A stretch of DNA of 64,000 nt from Glycomyces harbinensis (GTDB taxonomy: Bacteria; Actinomycetota; Actinomycetes; Mycobacteriales; Micromonosporaceae), in the NCBI RefSeq assembly GCF_900101745.1, contig NZ_FNAD01000001.1, positions 744,001 through 808,000 of the forward strand, read 5' to 3'. Positions 53,394 through 64,000 of the stretch are shown here, piece after piece. The position numbers and the translations under genes were made by a program. The stretch's first letter is position 1, and each line of letters begins with the position of its first letter. Under the pieces are notes generated by a model. The model did no database searches. It saw nothing but the letters and a program-made list of their open reading frames with translations, and was not told where the DNA came from.

Positions 53394-53963
53394 ATGCGCC
53401 AGAACCCTGAACGCCGGACGGCCCTGATCGACGCCGCCATCGAAGTGCTCGCGGCCCAAGGCGCGCGCGGACTGACCTTCCGCGCCGTCGACCAGCAGGC
53501 GGGCGTGCCGATCGGCACCGCCTCGAACTACTTCGCCAGCCGCGACGCCCTCCTGGTGCAGGCCGGCGAGCGCGTCTTCGAGAAGCTCGACCCGAACACG
53601 GCCCCGATGCCCGCGGACCTCCCCCGCACCCGCGAGAGCGTCGACAGGGCGATGCACGCCATGGTCGAGCGGATCACCGCCTACCCGTCCGGCTATCTCG
53701 CCGTGCTGGAGCTGCGCCTGGAGTCGACCCGCAGGCCCGAGCTGCGCGAGGTGCTCACCGGGCAGATCCGCGGCCACTTCCAGAAGGACCTCGACCTCCA
53801 CCGCAAGGCCGGGTTGCCCGGCGACGAGCAGGCGATGACGCTGCTCTACCTCGCGCTGGCCGGGCTCATCGTCGAGCGGTTGACGCTCCCGGACTTCCTC
53901 GGGCCCGAGACCGTCGACCCGCTCATCACCGCGCTCGTGGAGCGGGTGGTCCCCGGGGACTGA
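53394..53963 (+). CDS. TetR-family transcriptional regulator
   Basis: This is a 189-residue regulator. The N-terminal helix-turn-helix is ALIDAAIEVLAAQGARGLTFRAVDQQAGVPIGTASNYFASRDALL. The remainder is the helical ligand domain. I chose the ATG at 53394 with GAGGAAG 8 nt upstream over the GTG at 53385, which that ribosome site would abut. It is divergent from the DUF1772 gene. Confidence 0.93.
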   Translation: MRQNPERRTALIDAAIEVLAAQGARGLTFRAVDQQAGVPIGTASNYFASRDALLVQAGERVFEKLDPNTAPMPADLPRTRESVDRAMHAMVERITAYPSGYLAVLELRLESTRRPELREVLTGQIRGHFQKDLDLHRKAGLPGDEQAMTLLYLALAGLIVERLTLPDFLGPETVDPLITALVERVVPGD

Positions 53964-53967
53964 GCGG

Positions 53968-54411
53968 TCAGGCGGCCGGGGTCGGCTTCCGGCGGACCGG
54001 GCGGATCGCGTACTTGGTCACCACGGTGGGCACGCCCGCGGTCGTCTGCGCGTCGGCCCGGTAGACGCTCGGCGGCACGCCGACCAGCTCGGTGAAGCGC
54101 GTGCTGAAGGTCCCCAGGGACTGGCAGCCGACGGTGAAGCAGACCTCGGTGACGCTCAGGTCGCCGCGCCGCAGCAGCGACATCGCGCGCTCGATGCGCC
54201 GCGTCATCAGGTACGAGTACGGCGATTCGCCGTAGGCGCGCTTGAACTCGCGGCTAAGGTGCCCGGCCGACAGGTGCACGCCGCGCGCCAGCGCCTCGAC
54301 GTCGAGCGGCTGGGCGTACTCGCGGTCGATCCGGTCGCGGACGCGGCGCAGCAGCGCGAGGTCGCGCAGGCGCTGGGTCTCGACGGGATCGCTGGTCATA
54401 GTCGCCATCAT
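53968..54411 (-). CDS. AraC-family helix-turn-helix regulator
   Basis: This is a 147-residue regulator that is almost entirely the AraC DNA-binding domain ([49 protein letters not shown], and [32 protein letters not shown]). No sensor domain precedes it. The ATG at 54411 is 7 nt after GGAGG. It follows the UvrA-like gene by 83 bp on the same strand and probably regulates the VOC/UvrA-like cluster. Confidence 0.93.
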   Translation of the reverse strand: MMATMTSDPVETQRLRDLALLRRVRDRIDREYAQPLDVEALARGVHLSAGHLSREFKRAYGESPYSYLMTRRIERAMSLLRRGDLSVTEVCFTVGCQSLGTFSTRFTELVGVPPSVYRADAQTTAGVPTVVTKYAIRPVRRKPTPAA

Positions 54412-54494
54412 GGCATACCTCCGGCGGACGGGGGCGCGGCGAGCGCCGGCGGTGCGGACTCGTGAGGGCCCTCGCCGCCGGCGCTCGGCACAGG

Positions 54495-56861
<2,367 letters not shown>

Positions 56862-56885
56862 CGTGTCTCCGTGCCGCTGGGGTGC

Positions 56886-57296
56886 TCAGTGCTGCTGCTG
56901 GATGCGGATCTGGTTGCCCGCGGGGTCGCGGAAGGCGCAGTCGCGGACGCCGTAGGGCTGGTCGATCGGCTCCTGGACGACGTCGGCGTTCGCGCCTGCG
57001 ATCTGCTCGAAGGCCGCGTCGACGTCGGCGGTGGAGAGGACGAGGCTCGCGAAGGTGCCCTTGGCCATCATCTCGGTGATGGTGCGGCGCTCGTCGTCGC
57101 TGACGCCCGGGTCGGAGCCGGGCGGGTAGAGCACCACGTTGACGCCGGGCTGGTCGCCGGGGCCGACGGTGATCCACCGCATCCCCTCGTAGCCGACGTC
57201 GTTCCTGACCTCGAAGCCGAGGACGTCGCGGTAGAACGCGAGCGAGGCCTCGGGATCGTCGTGCGGGAGGAAGGTCGCGTGGATGCTGATGTTCAT
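56886..57296 (-). CDS. VOC-family (glyoxalase/bleomycin-resistance) protein
   Basis: This is a 136-residue vicinal-oxygen-chelate fold protein, with HATFLPHDDPEASLAFYRDVLGFEVRNDVG at the start and DCAFRDPAGNQIRIQQ at the end. Such proteins bind or modify small molecules, including antibiotics. I chose the ATG at 57296; a GTG at 57320 would add eight residues. It is 24 bp upstream of the UvrA-like gene and starts the VOC/UvrA/AraC cluster. Confidence 0.92.
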   Translation of the reverse strand: MNISIHATFLPHDDPEASLAFYRDVLGFEVRNDVGYEGMRWITVGPGDQPGVNVVLYPPGSDPGVSDDERRTITEMMAKGTFASLVLSTADVDAAFEQIAGANADVVQEPIDQPYGVRDCAFRDPAGNQIRIQQQH

Positions 57297-57408
57297 GGTG
57301 GGAACTTTAATACGGGCCACCGACGCGTGCTTCTCGATTCCTGATCGCTTCGGGGCCCGCCCGGACGCTCCCCCGCAGCGTGCGCGACGCGGCGGGGGGC
57401 GCGCCGCG

Positions 57409-58773
57409 CTAGATGATCGTCGACAGGATCACGAAGAAGACCACGAACAGGATGATCACCGCGGCGCCGGTGACCAGGACCGCCGGCTCCTGGTGCAGCG
57501 GGCGCTTGCCGCCGGGCTGCTGGCGCTGCTGCTGCTGCGGGTAGCCCTGCTGCTGGGACGGCGCGGCCTGGTAGTTCGTCTGGGGCGGCAGCATCTGCGG
57601 CGCCTGGGTCGGCGGGGCCTGCACGGGCGGGCGCGGGGCCGACATGTGCCCGGCCGGCGAGACCGGTCCGCCCGAGGTCGGGCGGGTCATCGGCGGCTCG
57701 TTCGGGGCCGGGCCCGAGGCGGCGCGGACGGCGCCCTCGACCACGACGGTCTCGGGCTGCTCGAACGTCTGCGGCGGCACGCCCAGCTTGGAGTGGATGA
57801 GCTGGGAGATCGCCGGGATGCGGGAGGAGCCGCCGACCAGGAAGATGCCCACGAGGTCGGCCGGGTTCATGCGGGCGGCGCTGATGGCCCGCTGGAGGCA
57901 GTCGACGGTCCGCTCCAGGGGCGGGCGCGAGATGTCCTCGAACTCGGCGCGCGTGAGGTGCGCGTCGACCTCCAGCGCGGGCAGGTGGATGTCGGCGCTC
58001 GCGGTGCGCGAGAGCGTCTCCTTGGCGCCGCGGACGTCCTCGTAGAGCATCCGCCGGTAGCGGCGGTCGCGGTCGTCGGAGGGGGTGAGGAGCCGCTGCC
58101 AGTCGGCCGGGTGCGAGGCGCCGTAGGTCTTGCCGAGGTGCTCGACGATGCCGTGGTCGAAGTCGAGGCCGCCGATGTCGCCGACGCCCTCTTCGGCGAG
58201 GACCTCGAACCCGGTCTGGGTGCGGCGCACGACCGTGGCGTCGAAGGTGCCGCCGCCGAGGTCGTAGATGGCCAGGGAGCGTCCGGGCGGGACGGCGGTG
58301 CCGAGCACGGAGGTGAAGTAGGAGGCGGCCGCGACCGGCTCGGGGATGAGCTGGGGCGTCGGCAGGCCCGCGAGGCGCGCGGAGTCGACGAGGATGGCGC
58401 GGCGGCGCTCGCCCCAGCGCGCGGGGTGGGTCAGCCGGACCTGGCCGGGCATCTGGCCGGCCTGCCGCTGGGCCTCGAGGGCGACCTGCTGGAGGACGTA
58501 CGCGAAGACCTGTGGCACCGGGATCTCGGAGGTGCCCAGGAACAGGGACCCGTCGTCGATGCGGCGCTTCGGGTTCGGTTCGAACCGGGACGGGTCCATG
58601 CGGGCGTTGCGCTCGGCGTCGCGGCCGACGAGCATGCGGCCGTCGGAGTTGTAGTAGACCGCCGAGGGCAGGATCGGAGCGCCGTCGAACAGCAGGGGGC
58701 GTACGCGTCCGTCGGCCGAACGCAGAACCGCAACGGTGTTCGAGGTTCCGAAGTCGATTCCAAGCACGTGCAT
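57409..58773 (-). CDS. Hsp70-like protein with C-terminal membrane anchor
   Basis: This is a 454-residue protein with an Hsp70/actin-type nucleotide-binding domain: LGIDFGTSNTVAVL at the N terminus, AIYDLGGGTFDATVV near residue 190, and GIFLVGGSSRIPAI near 310. The usual substrate-binding domain is absent. Instead a Pro/Gln-rich linker (about residues 345-425, with QQQGYPQQQQRQQ) leads to a C-terminal hydrophobic helix (VLVTGAAVIILFVVFFVIL), so it is tail-anchored. The ATG at 58773 follows GAGGGAG; upstream readings lack a ribosome site. No GrpE or DnaJ gene is adjacent. Function is unknown. Confidence 0.88.
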   Translation of the reverse strand: MHVLGIDFGTSNTVAVLRSADGRVRPLLFDGAPILPSAVYYNSDGRMLVGRDAERNARMDPSRFEPNPKRRIDDGSLFLGTSEIPVPQVFAYVLQQVALEAQRQAGQMPGQVRLTHPARWGERRRAILVDSARLAGLPTPQLIPEPVAAASYFTSVLGTAVPPGRSLAIYDLGGGTFDATVVRRTQTGFEVLAEEGVGDIGGLDFDHGIVEHLGKTYGASHPADWQRLLTPSDDRDRRYRRMLYEDVRGAKETLSRTASADIHLPALEVDAHLTRAEFEDISRPPLERTVDCLQRAISAARMNPADLVGIFLVGGSSRIPAISQLIHSKLGVPPQTFEQPETVVVEGAVRAASGPAPNEPPMTRPTSGGPVSPAGHMSAPRPPVQAPPTQAPQMLPPQTNYQAAPSQQQGYPQQQQRQQPGGKRPLHQEPAVLVTGAAVIILFVVFFVILSTII

Positions 58774-59245
58774 GTGAGAACTCCCTCTCGGCGACGCTTG
58801 CGAGCTGTAAACGCGTCTAGCCTGATGCACACCATACTGGTCCCGTCCACACCTGATGCGACCCGTTCGGCGTTCACGCGTCGCTCACGCCCCGTTCCCG
58901 CCTCCTCGGCATTATGCGCGCGGACCGCGCTTGCCGCGCGCCGCGGGCGGGCCTTCGCAGGTCGCCGGGGCGCCGCGGCGCAGGGAGCGGCATCTCACGC
59001 GCTCGCCCGCGCGGATCGGGCCCCGTGTTGTGTCACACTTCAAGGGGACGTCTGTGGGCGCCCGCGAGCGCGCGGGGCCACACTTGGGGGTCCTCGTCGC
59101 CGCGGCCGGAAGGATCCGGCTGGTCCAGGCGTTGTACAAGGCGAAACCCCAGGAATCGGCGTGATCGGCTGGGGATGTCGCAGGCCGGGCTGACCCGTCC
59201 GGCGGCATTGTTCACGGCAAGTGCTCAAAGGAAGTGCAGGGGAAC
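58774..59245. other. 472-bp intergenic region between Hsp70-like gene and rbpA
   Basis: No credible gene is seen; short readings here have no ribosome site and look like random open frames. It must hold divergent promoters for the two flanking genes. AT-richer patches lie near 58801-58850 and 59020-59045. A GGAAT box at 59152-59156 could belong to a SigR-type promoter of rbpA, but the spacing to the nearest GTC is long. Confidence 0.5.
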
Positions 59246-59587
59246 ATGGGCGACAGAATGCTGAGGGGCTCCCGCCTCGGGGCCGTCAGCTACGAATCGG
59301 ACCGCAACACCGAGCTGGCTCCCCGCCAGACGCGCGATTACGTTTGCCCGCAAGGCCACCGTTTCGAGGTGCCCTTCGCGGTCGAAGCGGAGATCCCGCT
59401 GACGTGGGAGTGCCGTCTCGACGGCACGACGGCCAAGCTCGTCGACGGCGAGGAGCCCGAGACCAAGAAGGTCAAGCCGCCGCGCACCCACTGGGACATG
59501 CTGCTGGAGCGGCGTTCGATGGAGGAGCTCGAAGAGATTCTCGACGAGCGGCTTCAGGAGATGCGCGCCCGCCGCGGCGAGCGCTGA
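59246..59587 (+). CDS. rbpA: RNA polymerase-binding protein RbpA
   Basis: This is a 113-residue actinobacterial RNA-polymerase partner that binds the housekeeping sigma factor. It begins MGDRMLRGSRLGAVSYESDRN, the conserved N terminus, has the structured core with VCPQGHRFEVPFA and WECRLDG (two zinc-type cysteines), and ends in the sigma-interacting helix RSMEELEEILDERLQEMR. The ATG at 59246 follows CAGGGGAA. Its presence marks the organism as an actinobacterium. Confidence 0.97.
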   Translation: MGDRMLRGSRLGAVSYESDRNTELAPRQTRDYVCPQGHRFEVPFAVEAEIPLTWECRLDGTTAKLVDGEEPETKKVKPPRTHWDMLLERRSMEELEEILDERLQEMRARRGER

Positions 59588-59597
59588 CCCAACCGGC

Positions 59598-60128
59598 TCA
59601 CGGACCCTGGTCGATCGACCGGGGTCCGTTGTCGTTCCCCGAGGAGGTCGGGCCGTACCTGCGCGGTTCGTCGGCGTCCCGCTCGTCGATGACCTCGCCG
59701 TCGATGACGTCGGCGCCGCCGAAGCGCATCGTGGGCGTGCGGGCGGCGAGCCACCGGCCCAGGCCGCGGAAGACGAACCGGGTCGGCGGGAACAGCAGCA
59801 GGAGGCCGACGAGGTCGGTCACGAAGCCCGGGACGATGAGGCAGACGGCCCCGGCGAGGGCGTATCCGTTGGGCAGCTCCCGGGACGGGTCGCCGCCGGA
59901 GTTGAGGTAGTCGCGGGCGGCCCGGAAGGACTTGGCGCCCACGTACTGCACCAGGAGGACGCCGAGGAAGCTCGTGCCGATGAAGATCATCAGCGTGTAG
60001 CCGATGCCGATGAGGTAGGCCAGGCCGAAGAAGGCGGCGGCCTCACTGACGACCCACACCGCCAGCGCGAGCCTGAGTGCGAACGGTGCCCGCTGAGGGG
60101 CCGCGGGCGGCTGCTGCTGGTAGGTCAC
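59598..60128 (-). CDS. FxsA-family membrane protein
   Basis: This is a 176-residue protein with three or four hydrophobic helices. The segment [20 protein letters not shown] followed by [29 protein letters not shown] is the FxsA signature. The GTG start at 60128 overlaps the stop of the mannosyltransferase gene (GTGA), so it is the last gene of the lnt-ppm operon. FxsA overproduction in E. coli relieves phage F exclusion; its role here is unknown. Its 3' end contains the rbpA terminator. Confidence 0.92.
   Translation of the reverse strand: MTYQQQPPAAPQRAPFALRLALAVWVVSEAAAFFGLAYLIGIGYTLMIFIGTSFLGVLLVQYVGAKSFRAARDYLNSGGDPSRELPNGYALAGAVCLIVPGFVTDLVGLLLLFPPTRFVFRGLGRWLAARTPTMRFGGADVIDGEVIDERDADEPRRYGPTSSGNDNGPRSIDQGP
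59600..59629. terminator. 30-bp palindrome terminating rbpA, within fxsA 3' end
   Basis: The arms ACGGACCC (59600-59607) and GGGTCCGT (59622-59629), plus an inner GGTCGATCGACC, form a 30-bp palindrome with one mismatched pair. It is followed on plus by TTGTCGTT, so it works for rbpA. It also codes for the last residues of FxsA on minus. Confidence 0.7.
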
Positions 60129-60946
60129 CCTTCGATTCTGCCACGCCGAAAAGCGTTGCGCAGTTGGCGCGTGCGGTGGACGACACCCCAGCGCGTCACA
60201 TTCCACAGTGCCTCGACGGTGATGGCGCCGTTCATCTTCGACGCCCCGGCGCGCCGCTCGGTGAAGACGATGGGGACCTCGCGGATGCCGAGCCCGGTCT
60301 TGACCGCGCGCCAGGTGAGGTCGATCTGGAAGCAGTACCCGACGGAGTTGACGGTGTCGAGCCGGAGTTTCTGGAGGGCGTCGAGGCGGTAGGCGCGGTA
60401 GCCGGCGGTGACGTCCTGGACGCGCAGGCCGAGCATGGCGCGGGTGTAGATCCCGGCGCCGCGGGAGAGGGCGAGGCGGTGCATGGGCCAGTTGCGGACC
60501 GACCCGCCGGGGACGTAGCGCGAGCCGATGGCGAGGTCGGCGCCCTCGGACACGGCGTCGAGGAGGCGGGGCAGGTCGGCGGGGTCGTGGGAGCCGTCGG
60601 CGTCCATCTCGACGACGATGCGGTAGCCGCGCTCGGCGGCCCAGGCGAACGCGGCGAGGTAGGCCGCGCCCAGGCCCTGCTTCTCCTTGCGGTGCAGGAC
60701 GTGGACGCGGGGGTGGGCGGCGGCGAGGGCGTCGGCGATGTCGCCGGTGCCGTCGGGCGAGGAGTCGTCGACGATGAGGAGGTCGGCGTGCGCGCTGCCG
60801 GCGAGCGCGGCGTTCACGGTCGTCTCGAGGTTGTCGCGCTCGTTGTAGGTGGGGATGGCCACGAGGGCCGACTCGGGCCCGCTGCCGCCGCTCGCACCGC
60901 CGGGTGTGTCGCTGCCGGCGGCGGGCCGGTCCGGAGTCTCGCTCAT
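60125..60946 (-). CDS. ppm1: Polyprenol monophosphomannose synthase
   Basis: This GT2-family glycosyltransferase of 273 residues transfers mannose from GDP-mannose to polyprenyl phosphate, supplying mannose for protein and lipid mannosylation. [48 protein letters not shown] and [10 protein letters not shown] (the DxD metal site) are the expected motifs. It lacks membrane helices, as in the soluble Ppm1 domain of mycobacteria. It lies 11 bp after lnt; in mycobacteria the two activities are fused or adjacent. Confidence 0.94.
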   Translation of the reverse strand: MSETPDRPAAGSDTPGGASGGSGPESALVAIPTYNERDNLETTVNAALAGSAHADLLIVDDSSPDGTGDIADALAAAHPRVHVLHRKEKQGLGAAYLAAFAWAAERGYRIVVEMDADGSHDPADLPRLLDAVSEGADLAIGSRYVPGGSVRNWPMHRLALSRGAGIYTRAMLGLRVQDVTAGYRAYRLDALQKLRLDTVNSVGYCFQIDLTWRAVKTGLGIREVPIVFTERRAGASKMNGAITVEALWNVTRWGVVHRTRQLRNAFRRGRIEG

Positions 60947-60957
60947 GGCGTCGCTTT

Positions 60958-62613
60958 CTAGGTCTGGCTGCGGCGGTGCTTGACGTTCATCGCGATGGCG
61001 CAGGCCAGGGCCACCAGTGCCGCGCCGGTGAGGACCGCTTCAGGCAGAATACCCATTGTGGTCGCAGGCGTCGAGTCGTCCGAGAGGGTGAGATCCGACT
61101 GGATGACGGCGGCGGTGTTGAACTCGGTGGCCTGGGAGACCTCGCCGGTGTGGTCGGTGAAGCCCGAGACGCCCACTGTAGAGGCCATGAGGCCGTCGCG
61201 GCCGTGCTCGATCGAGCGGAGCTGGACCATCGCGAGCTGCTGCTGGGCCTCGTTGGTGTCGAAGGTGGCGTTGTTGGTCTGGACCACGATGAGCTGGGAG
61301 CCGGCGAGGACGGAGTCGCGGGTCTCGGCGTCGAAGACGATCTCGAAGCAGATGAGCCCGGAGATCTCGAGGTCCCCCACGGGGATCACGCCTTCGCCGT
61401 CGCCGGCCTCGAATCCGGCGACGCTGTCGAGGCCCTCGGCCATGCGCGGGTCGATCCAGCCTGCGACGGTGCTGAAGAAGTCCTTGTAGGGCACGAATTC
61501 GGCGAAGGGCACCGGGTGGCGCTTGGAGTACATGTAGACCGGGCCGTCCACGGGGTCCCACACGATGCTCATGTTGGAGACGGTGCCGTCGTCGTTGTGG
61601 ACGATGCCGCCCAGGACGATCGGGGTGCCGATGGCGGTCGCGGCCTGGCTGATGAGGTCGTAGGCGTCCTGGTTCTCGATCGGGTCGATGTCGGAGGCGT
61701 TCTCGGGCCAGACGACGAGGTCGGGGCGTTCGGCTTCGCCGGCGTTGACGGCTTCGGCGAGGTCGAGGGTGCCCTGGACGTGGTTGTCGAGGACGGCGCG
61801 GCGCTGCTCGTTGAAGTCGAGGCCCAGGCGGGGGACGTTGCCTTGGACGACCGCGATGTTCACGGTCTCCCCCGCGGGCGCGGTCGAACCGATCGGGACC
61901 GCGAGCGGCGCGATCGAGGCGACGGCCGCGGCGGCGACGAATGCGGCGGCCTTGCGGAGTCCGCCGGAGCGGCGCGTCACGACGGCGTGGCCGGCGGCGA
62001 GGAGGAACCCGCCGCTGAGGGCGACGAGGAAGCTGACGAGCGGCACGCCGCCGAGCCACGCGGCGGCGGCGACGGGGGCCTCGGCCTGGCTGAAGCCGAG
62101 GCGGGCCCACGGGAAGCCGTCGAAGGGCTGGCGGGAGCGCAGGGCCTCCTGGGCGACCCAGGCGACGCCGGTCAGCGGCGCCCAGGTCCAGCGGTACCGG
62201 TCGATGAGGCGCGAGCAGGTGGCGAGGCCGGCGCCGAGGACGGCCGGGCCGAGGGCTTCGAGCGCGGCCAGGAACAGCCAGGGCCATTCGCCGACCTGCG
62301 TCGAGGTCCAGGCCAGCAGCGGCAGGAAGAACGCCATGCCGTAGACGAAGCCGATGCCGAAGCCGCCCCAGGGGCGGCGGCGGTGGACGGCGACGCCGAA
62401 TCCGGCGACGGAGACGGCCGCGAGCGGCCAGGCGCCGTAGGGCGGGAACGCGAGGACGGCGAGCAGGCCGGAGACGACGGCGAGGACGAGCGCGGCCGGG
62501 AGGCTCGGGCGCTTGCCCAGGGGGGTCGCGACGAGGAGCCGGAGGCGGCGCTTCGCGGCGGGGGCCTCCTCGGGTGTCAAGGCGTCGCGGTCGTCGTCGA
62601 TCACGGTGCTCAC
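60958..62613 (-). CDS. lnt: Apolipoprotein N-acyltransferase
   Basis: This membrane enzyme of 551 residues adds the third acyl chain to lipoproteins. Six or more helices fill residues about 35-245. The nitrilase-like domain follows, with the catalytic triad visible as WPEN (E304), YSKRHPVPF (K364) and GLICFEIVF (C422). A last helix near residue 525 closes the protein. The GTG start at 62613 follows GAGGAGCA-like bases. It is the first gene of the lnt-ppm-fxsA operon. Several lipoproteins encoded in this window are its likely substrates. Confidence 0.95.
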   Translation of the reverse strand: MSTVIDDDRDALTPEEAPAAKRRLRLLVATPLGKRPSLPAALVLAVVSGLLAVLAFPPYGAWPLAAVSVAGFGVAVHRRRPWGGFGIGFVYGMAFFLPLLAWTSTQVGEWPWLFLAALEALGPAVLGAGLATCSRLIDRYRWTWAPLTGVAWVAQEALRSRQPFDGFPWARLGFSQAEAPVAAAAWLGGVPLVSFLVALSGGFLLAAGHAVVTRRSGGLRKAAAFVAAAAVASIAPLAVPIGSTAPAGETVNIAVVQGNVPRLGLDFNEQRRAVLDNHVQGTLDLAEAVNAGEAERPDLVVWPENASDIDPIENQDAYDLISQAATAIGTPIVLGGIVHNDDGTVSNMSIVWDPVDGPVYMYSKRHPVPFAEFVPYKDFFSTVAGWIDPRMAEGLDSVAGFEAGDGEGVIPVGDLEISGLICFEIVFDAETRDSVLAGSQLIVVQTNNATFDTNEAQQQLAMVQLRSIEHGRDGLMASTVGVSGFTDHTGEVSQATEFNTAAVIQSDLTLSDDSTPATTMGILPEAVLTGAALVALACAIAMNVKHRRSQT

Positions 62614-62740
62614 AGAGGGTGCTCCTCGCTCGTACGCTGCACATGCTCGGCTCGCGGGCGGCGCCGAGGTTCGGGGGCCCGGGGCGGGCGGTGCTCGCCG
62701 AGCCGGGTGAAGGGGCTCAATCGTACTGCGGGTATGGCAA

Positions 62741-62770
62741 AGGGGCGTAGCTGTGTCCGGCTACGCCCCT
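62741..62770. terminator. Hairpin upstream of lnt
   Basis: A perfect 11-bp stem (62741-62751 with 62760-62770) and 8-nt loop lie about 130 bp before the lnt start. It could end a transcript coming from the right or be part of the lnt leader. Confidence 0.5.
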
Positions 62771-62838
62771 CGCACGGGTTTCTCCCAGTCCCTGTACGGC
62801 CGGTGTCCCCTGCCGCGTTCGCTGGCGATCTTCGGACC

Positions 62839-62875
62839 AACTCGCACCCGTCTGGCTGAGCGTCTACGAGTTGTT
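62839..62875. other. Long-range inverted repeat
   Basis: CCAACTCG-type bases near 62838-62846 pair with CGAGTTG near 62868-62875 across a loop of about 22 nt. This falls just past the end of the doubtful ORF at 62885. It could be a terminator or part of a structured RNA; the stem is short and the assignment weak. Confidence 0.25.
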
Positions 62876-62884
62876 GTCTAGGGA

Positions 62885-63136
62885 TCACTGGCAACCGCTG
62901 CGGGTCCACCACCGGCGACCGGCCCGCCTTCCTCCGCCGACCCCCGCGATCTGGACCTGGCCGCCGGTAGCAGTGCGGCCGCGCTGCCACCTTGTCCAGT
63001 CTGCGTGGGAGCAAAGCAAGTCGAGTCGCCCCCGACGTTCGGCGGTCTCCCGTTTCAGGTCGTCCGCCGAGGACCTGACCACCGTAAGCCAATCAGCGGC
63101 GGTGAGATCAACCGGGTCGGAATTTTGGTCCAGCAA
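62885..63136 (-). CDS. Doubtful small ORF in lnt-amidohydrolase gap
   Basis: This is an 83-codon reading from TTG 63136. The first part (DQNSDPVDLTAADWLTVVRSSADDLKRETAERRGRLDLL) looks protein-like, but the C-terminal part is Arg/Gly-rich and resembles non-coding GC sequence. No ribosome site is clear, and codon use is less GC3-rich than in neighbouring genes. It could be a decayed gene or chance. The rest of the 573-bp gap (62614-63186) holds the hairpin at 62741 and nothing else I can name. Confidence 0.2.
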   Translation of the reverse strand: MLDQNSDPVDLTAADWLTVVRSSADDLKRETAERRGRLDLLCSHADWTRWQRGRTATGGQVQIAGVGGGRRAGRRWWTRSGCQ

Positions 63137-63186
63137 TTTTTCTCGCGTCAGGGGCCGCCCGCACCGGTCGCGGGCAGCGGTCCTGG

Positions 63187-64000
63187 TCAGGCACGCGAGT
63201 ACACGAGGCGCCCTCCGGCGACGGTCATGGCGCACTCCGGGACGGGGGTGCGCGGATCACTCAGGTCGGGGAGGCCTCCCGCGGTGAGGTCCCACACGGT
63301 GAAATTGGCTCGGGTGTTCGGAACGAGCGCTCCCGCGTCGTCGATGCCCAGGGCCCTCCAGCCGCCTCTGGTGGCCGCGGTGAACGCCGCCGCCAGTGGA
63401 AGCCGCGAAACCGGGTTGCGGTGCGCCACGGCGGCTCTGACGCCGCCCCAGGGGTCGAGGGCGGTCACCGGGGAGTCCGATCCGAAGGCCAGCGGGACGC
63501 CGACGCCGGCGAGCCGCGAGAACGGGTTGGCCGCCAGCGCGCGCGTCCTGCCGAGCCGGGTGGCGTACATGCCGGCGGGTCCGCCCCAGGCGGCGTCGAA
63601 CGCGGGCTGGACCGAGGCGTGGACGCCGTGGTGGACCATGCGGGCGATGAGGTCGGCGTCGAGCAGTTCGGCGTGCTCGATGCGGTGGCGCGCATGGCGG
63701 ATCGCGTCGAGGCCGATGCGGCGCTCGACGAGGTCGAGGCCGTCGAGGACGGCGGCGATGGCGCCGTCGCCGATGGCGTGGAAGGCCGCCGGGAGGCCGG
63801 TTCCATGGCAGTCCAGGAGGTGGCCGGCGACGTCCTCGGCGGTGAGGTACTGGGCGCCGACGGTGTCGGCGTCGGCGTAGGGGGTGCGCAGGAACGCGGT
63901 GCGGGCGCCGAGGGAGCCGTCGGCGGAGAGGTCGCCGCCGCTGCCGTGGGCGCCCAGGTCGCGGGCCTTCGCCGCGGCCCTGAGCTCGCCCCACCAGCCG
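63187..64000 (-). CDS. Amidohydrolase family protein (YtcJ-like), 5' partial
   Basis: This is the C-terminal 270 residues of a metal-dependent amidohydrolase, open to the window edge; the start lies beyond 64000. GDLSADGSLGARTAF, AFHAIGDGAIAAVLDGL, HRIEHAELLDADLIARM and LAFGSDSPVTALDPWGGVRAAV are typical of the amidohydrolase_3 group. The histidines in HAIGD and RIEHAE and the aspartate in GSDSPV are likely metal or catalytic residues. The substrate is unknown. It ends with VYSRA just before the gap upstream of lnt. Confidence 0.9.
   Translation of the reverse strand, partial: GWWGELRAAAKARDLGAHGSGGDLSADGSLGARTAFLRTPYADADTVGAQYLTAEDVAGHLLDCHGTGLPAAFHAIGDGAIAAVLDGLDLVERRIGLDAIRHARHRIEHAELLDADLIARMVHHGVHASVQPAFDAAWGGPAGMYATRLGRTRALAANPFSRLAGVGVPLAFGSDSPVTALDPWGGVRAAVAHRNPVSRLPLAAAFTAATRGGWRALGIDDAGALVPNTRANFTVWDLTAGGLPDLSDPRTPVPECAMTVAGGRLVYSRA

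Noticed and set aside
59152-59179. SigR-type promoter for rbpA
   Set aside because: A GGAAT box is present, but the downstream element is GTC at 20-bp spacing rather than GTT at 18-19 bp, so the match is too weak to call.

Overview
The window is about 70% GC and densely coded. It carries RbpA, an EgtA-type glutamate-cysteine ligase, adjacent Lnt and polyprenol-phosphate mannose synthase genes, and several genes that look leaderless. Together these indicate a high-GC Gram-positive actinomycete. A Glycomyces-like lineage would fit, but that placement is a guess from gene style, not from a search.

Layout. (1) 1-4405: kdpA (5' end cut off), kdpB and a long kdpC. (2) 4488-18672: a carbohydrate block. 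One operon encodes a GH13 glucosidase, a sugar-binding lipoprotein and two CUT1 permeases, followed by a secreted GH16 beta-glucanase and a divergent LacI regulator. A second operon encodes a binding protein, two permeases and a GH1 beta-glucosidase, with a divergent ROK regulator. (3) 18762-21979: kdpD and kdpE, so the potassium sensor pair is separated from its pump genes by the 14-kb sugar block. (4) 22005-24443: a PL8 polysaccharide lyase. (5) 24551-41251: a sulfur block. It holds egtA, an Rrf2 regulator without cysteines, two very short leader-peptide ORFs, an orphan OmpR-type DNA-binding protein, FMN and flavin reductases, an NtaA/DszA-type monooxygenase, three sets of SsuABC-like transporter genes, an arylsulfatase and a rhodanese. 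(6) 41368-58773: mixed accessory genes: HAD hydrolase, SDR, XRE-cupin regulator, thioredoxin-reductase-like enzyme, CE1758/CE1759-like flavin pair with MarR, lipoprotein, ABC exporter, TetR/DUF1772, a VOC/UvrA-like/AraC cluster and a membrane-anchored Hsp70-like protein. (7) 59246-64000: housekeeping genes rbpA, fxsA, ppm and lnt, then a partial amidohydrolase.

The most interesting part is the sulfur block. Four intergenic or start-proximal sites share one architecture, roughly TATTCCTAT-N7-ATAGGATAT. They lie upstream of egtA, between rrf2 and the first leader peptide, just before the second leader peptide, and at the start of the third transporter operon. The Rrf2 protein encoded among them lacks the cysteines of Fe-S-type Rrf2 proteins and resembles CymR in that respect. 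The two leader peptides share the pattern RRR-x-ID-xx-R-xx-SALC, and each starts about 7 nt after a -10-like hexamer overlapping or following the operator. The proposed model is two-layer control: Rrf2 repression of transcription, plus translation-coupled control through a cysteine-containing leader. This would govern sulfonate, sulfate-ester and ergothioneine-precursor genes. The model is inference from sequence.

In the sugar block, perfect or near-perfect palindromes of LacI type lie in the promoter regions of the GH16 gene and the GH13/lacI pair. Paired inverted repeats lie between the second binding protein and the ROK regulator. Strong hairpins mark most operon ends.
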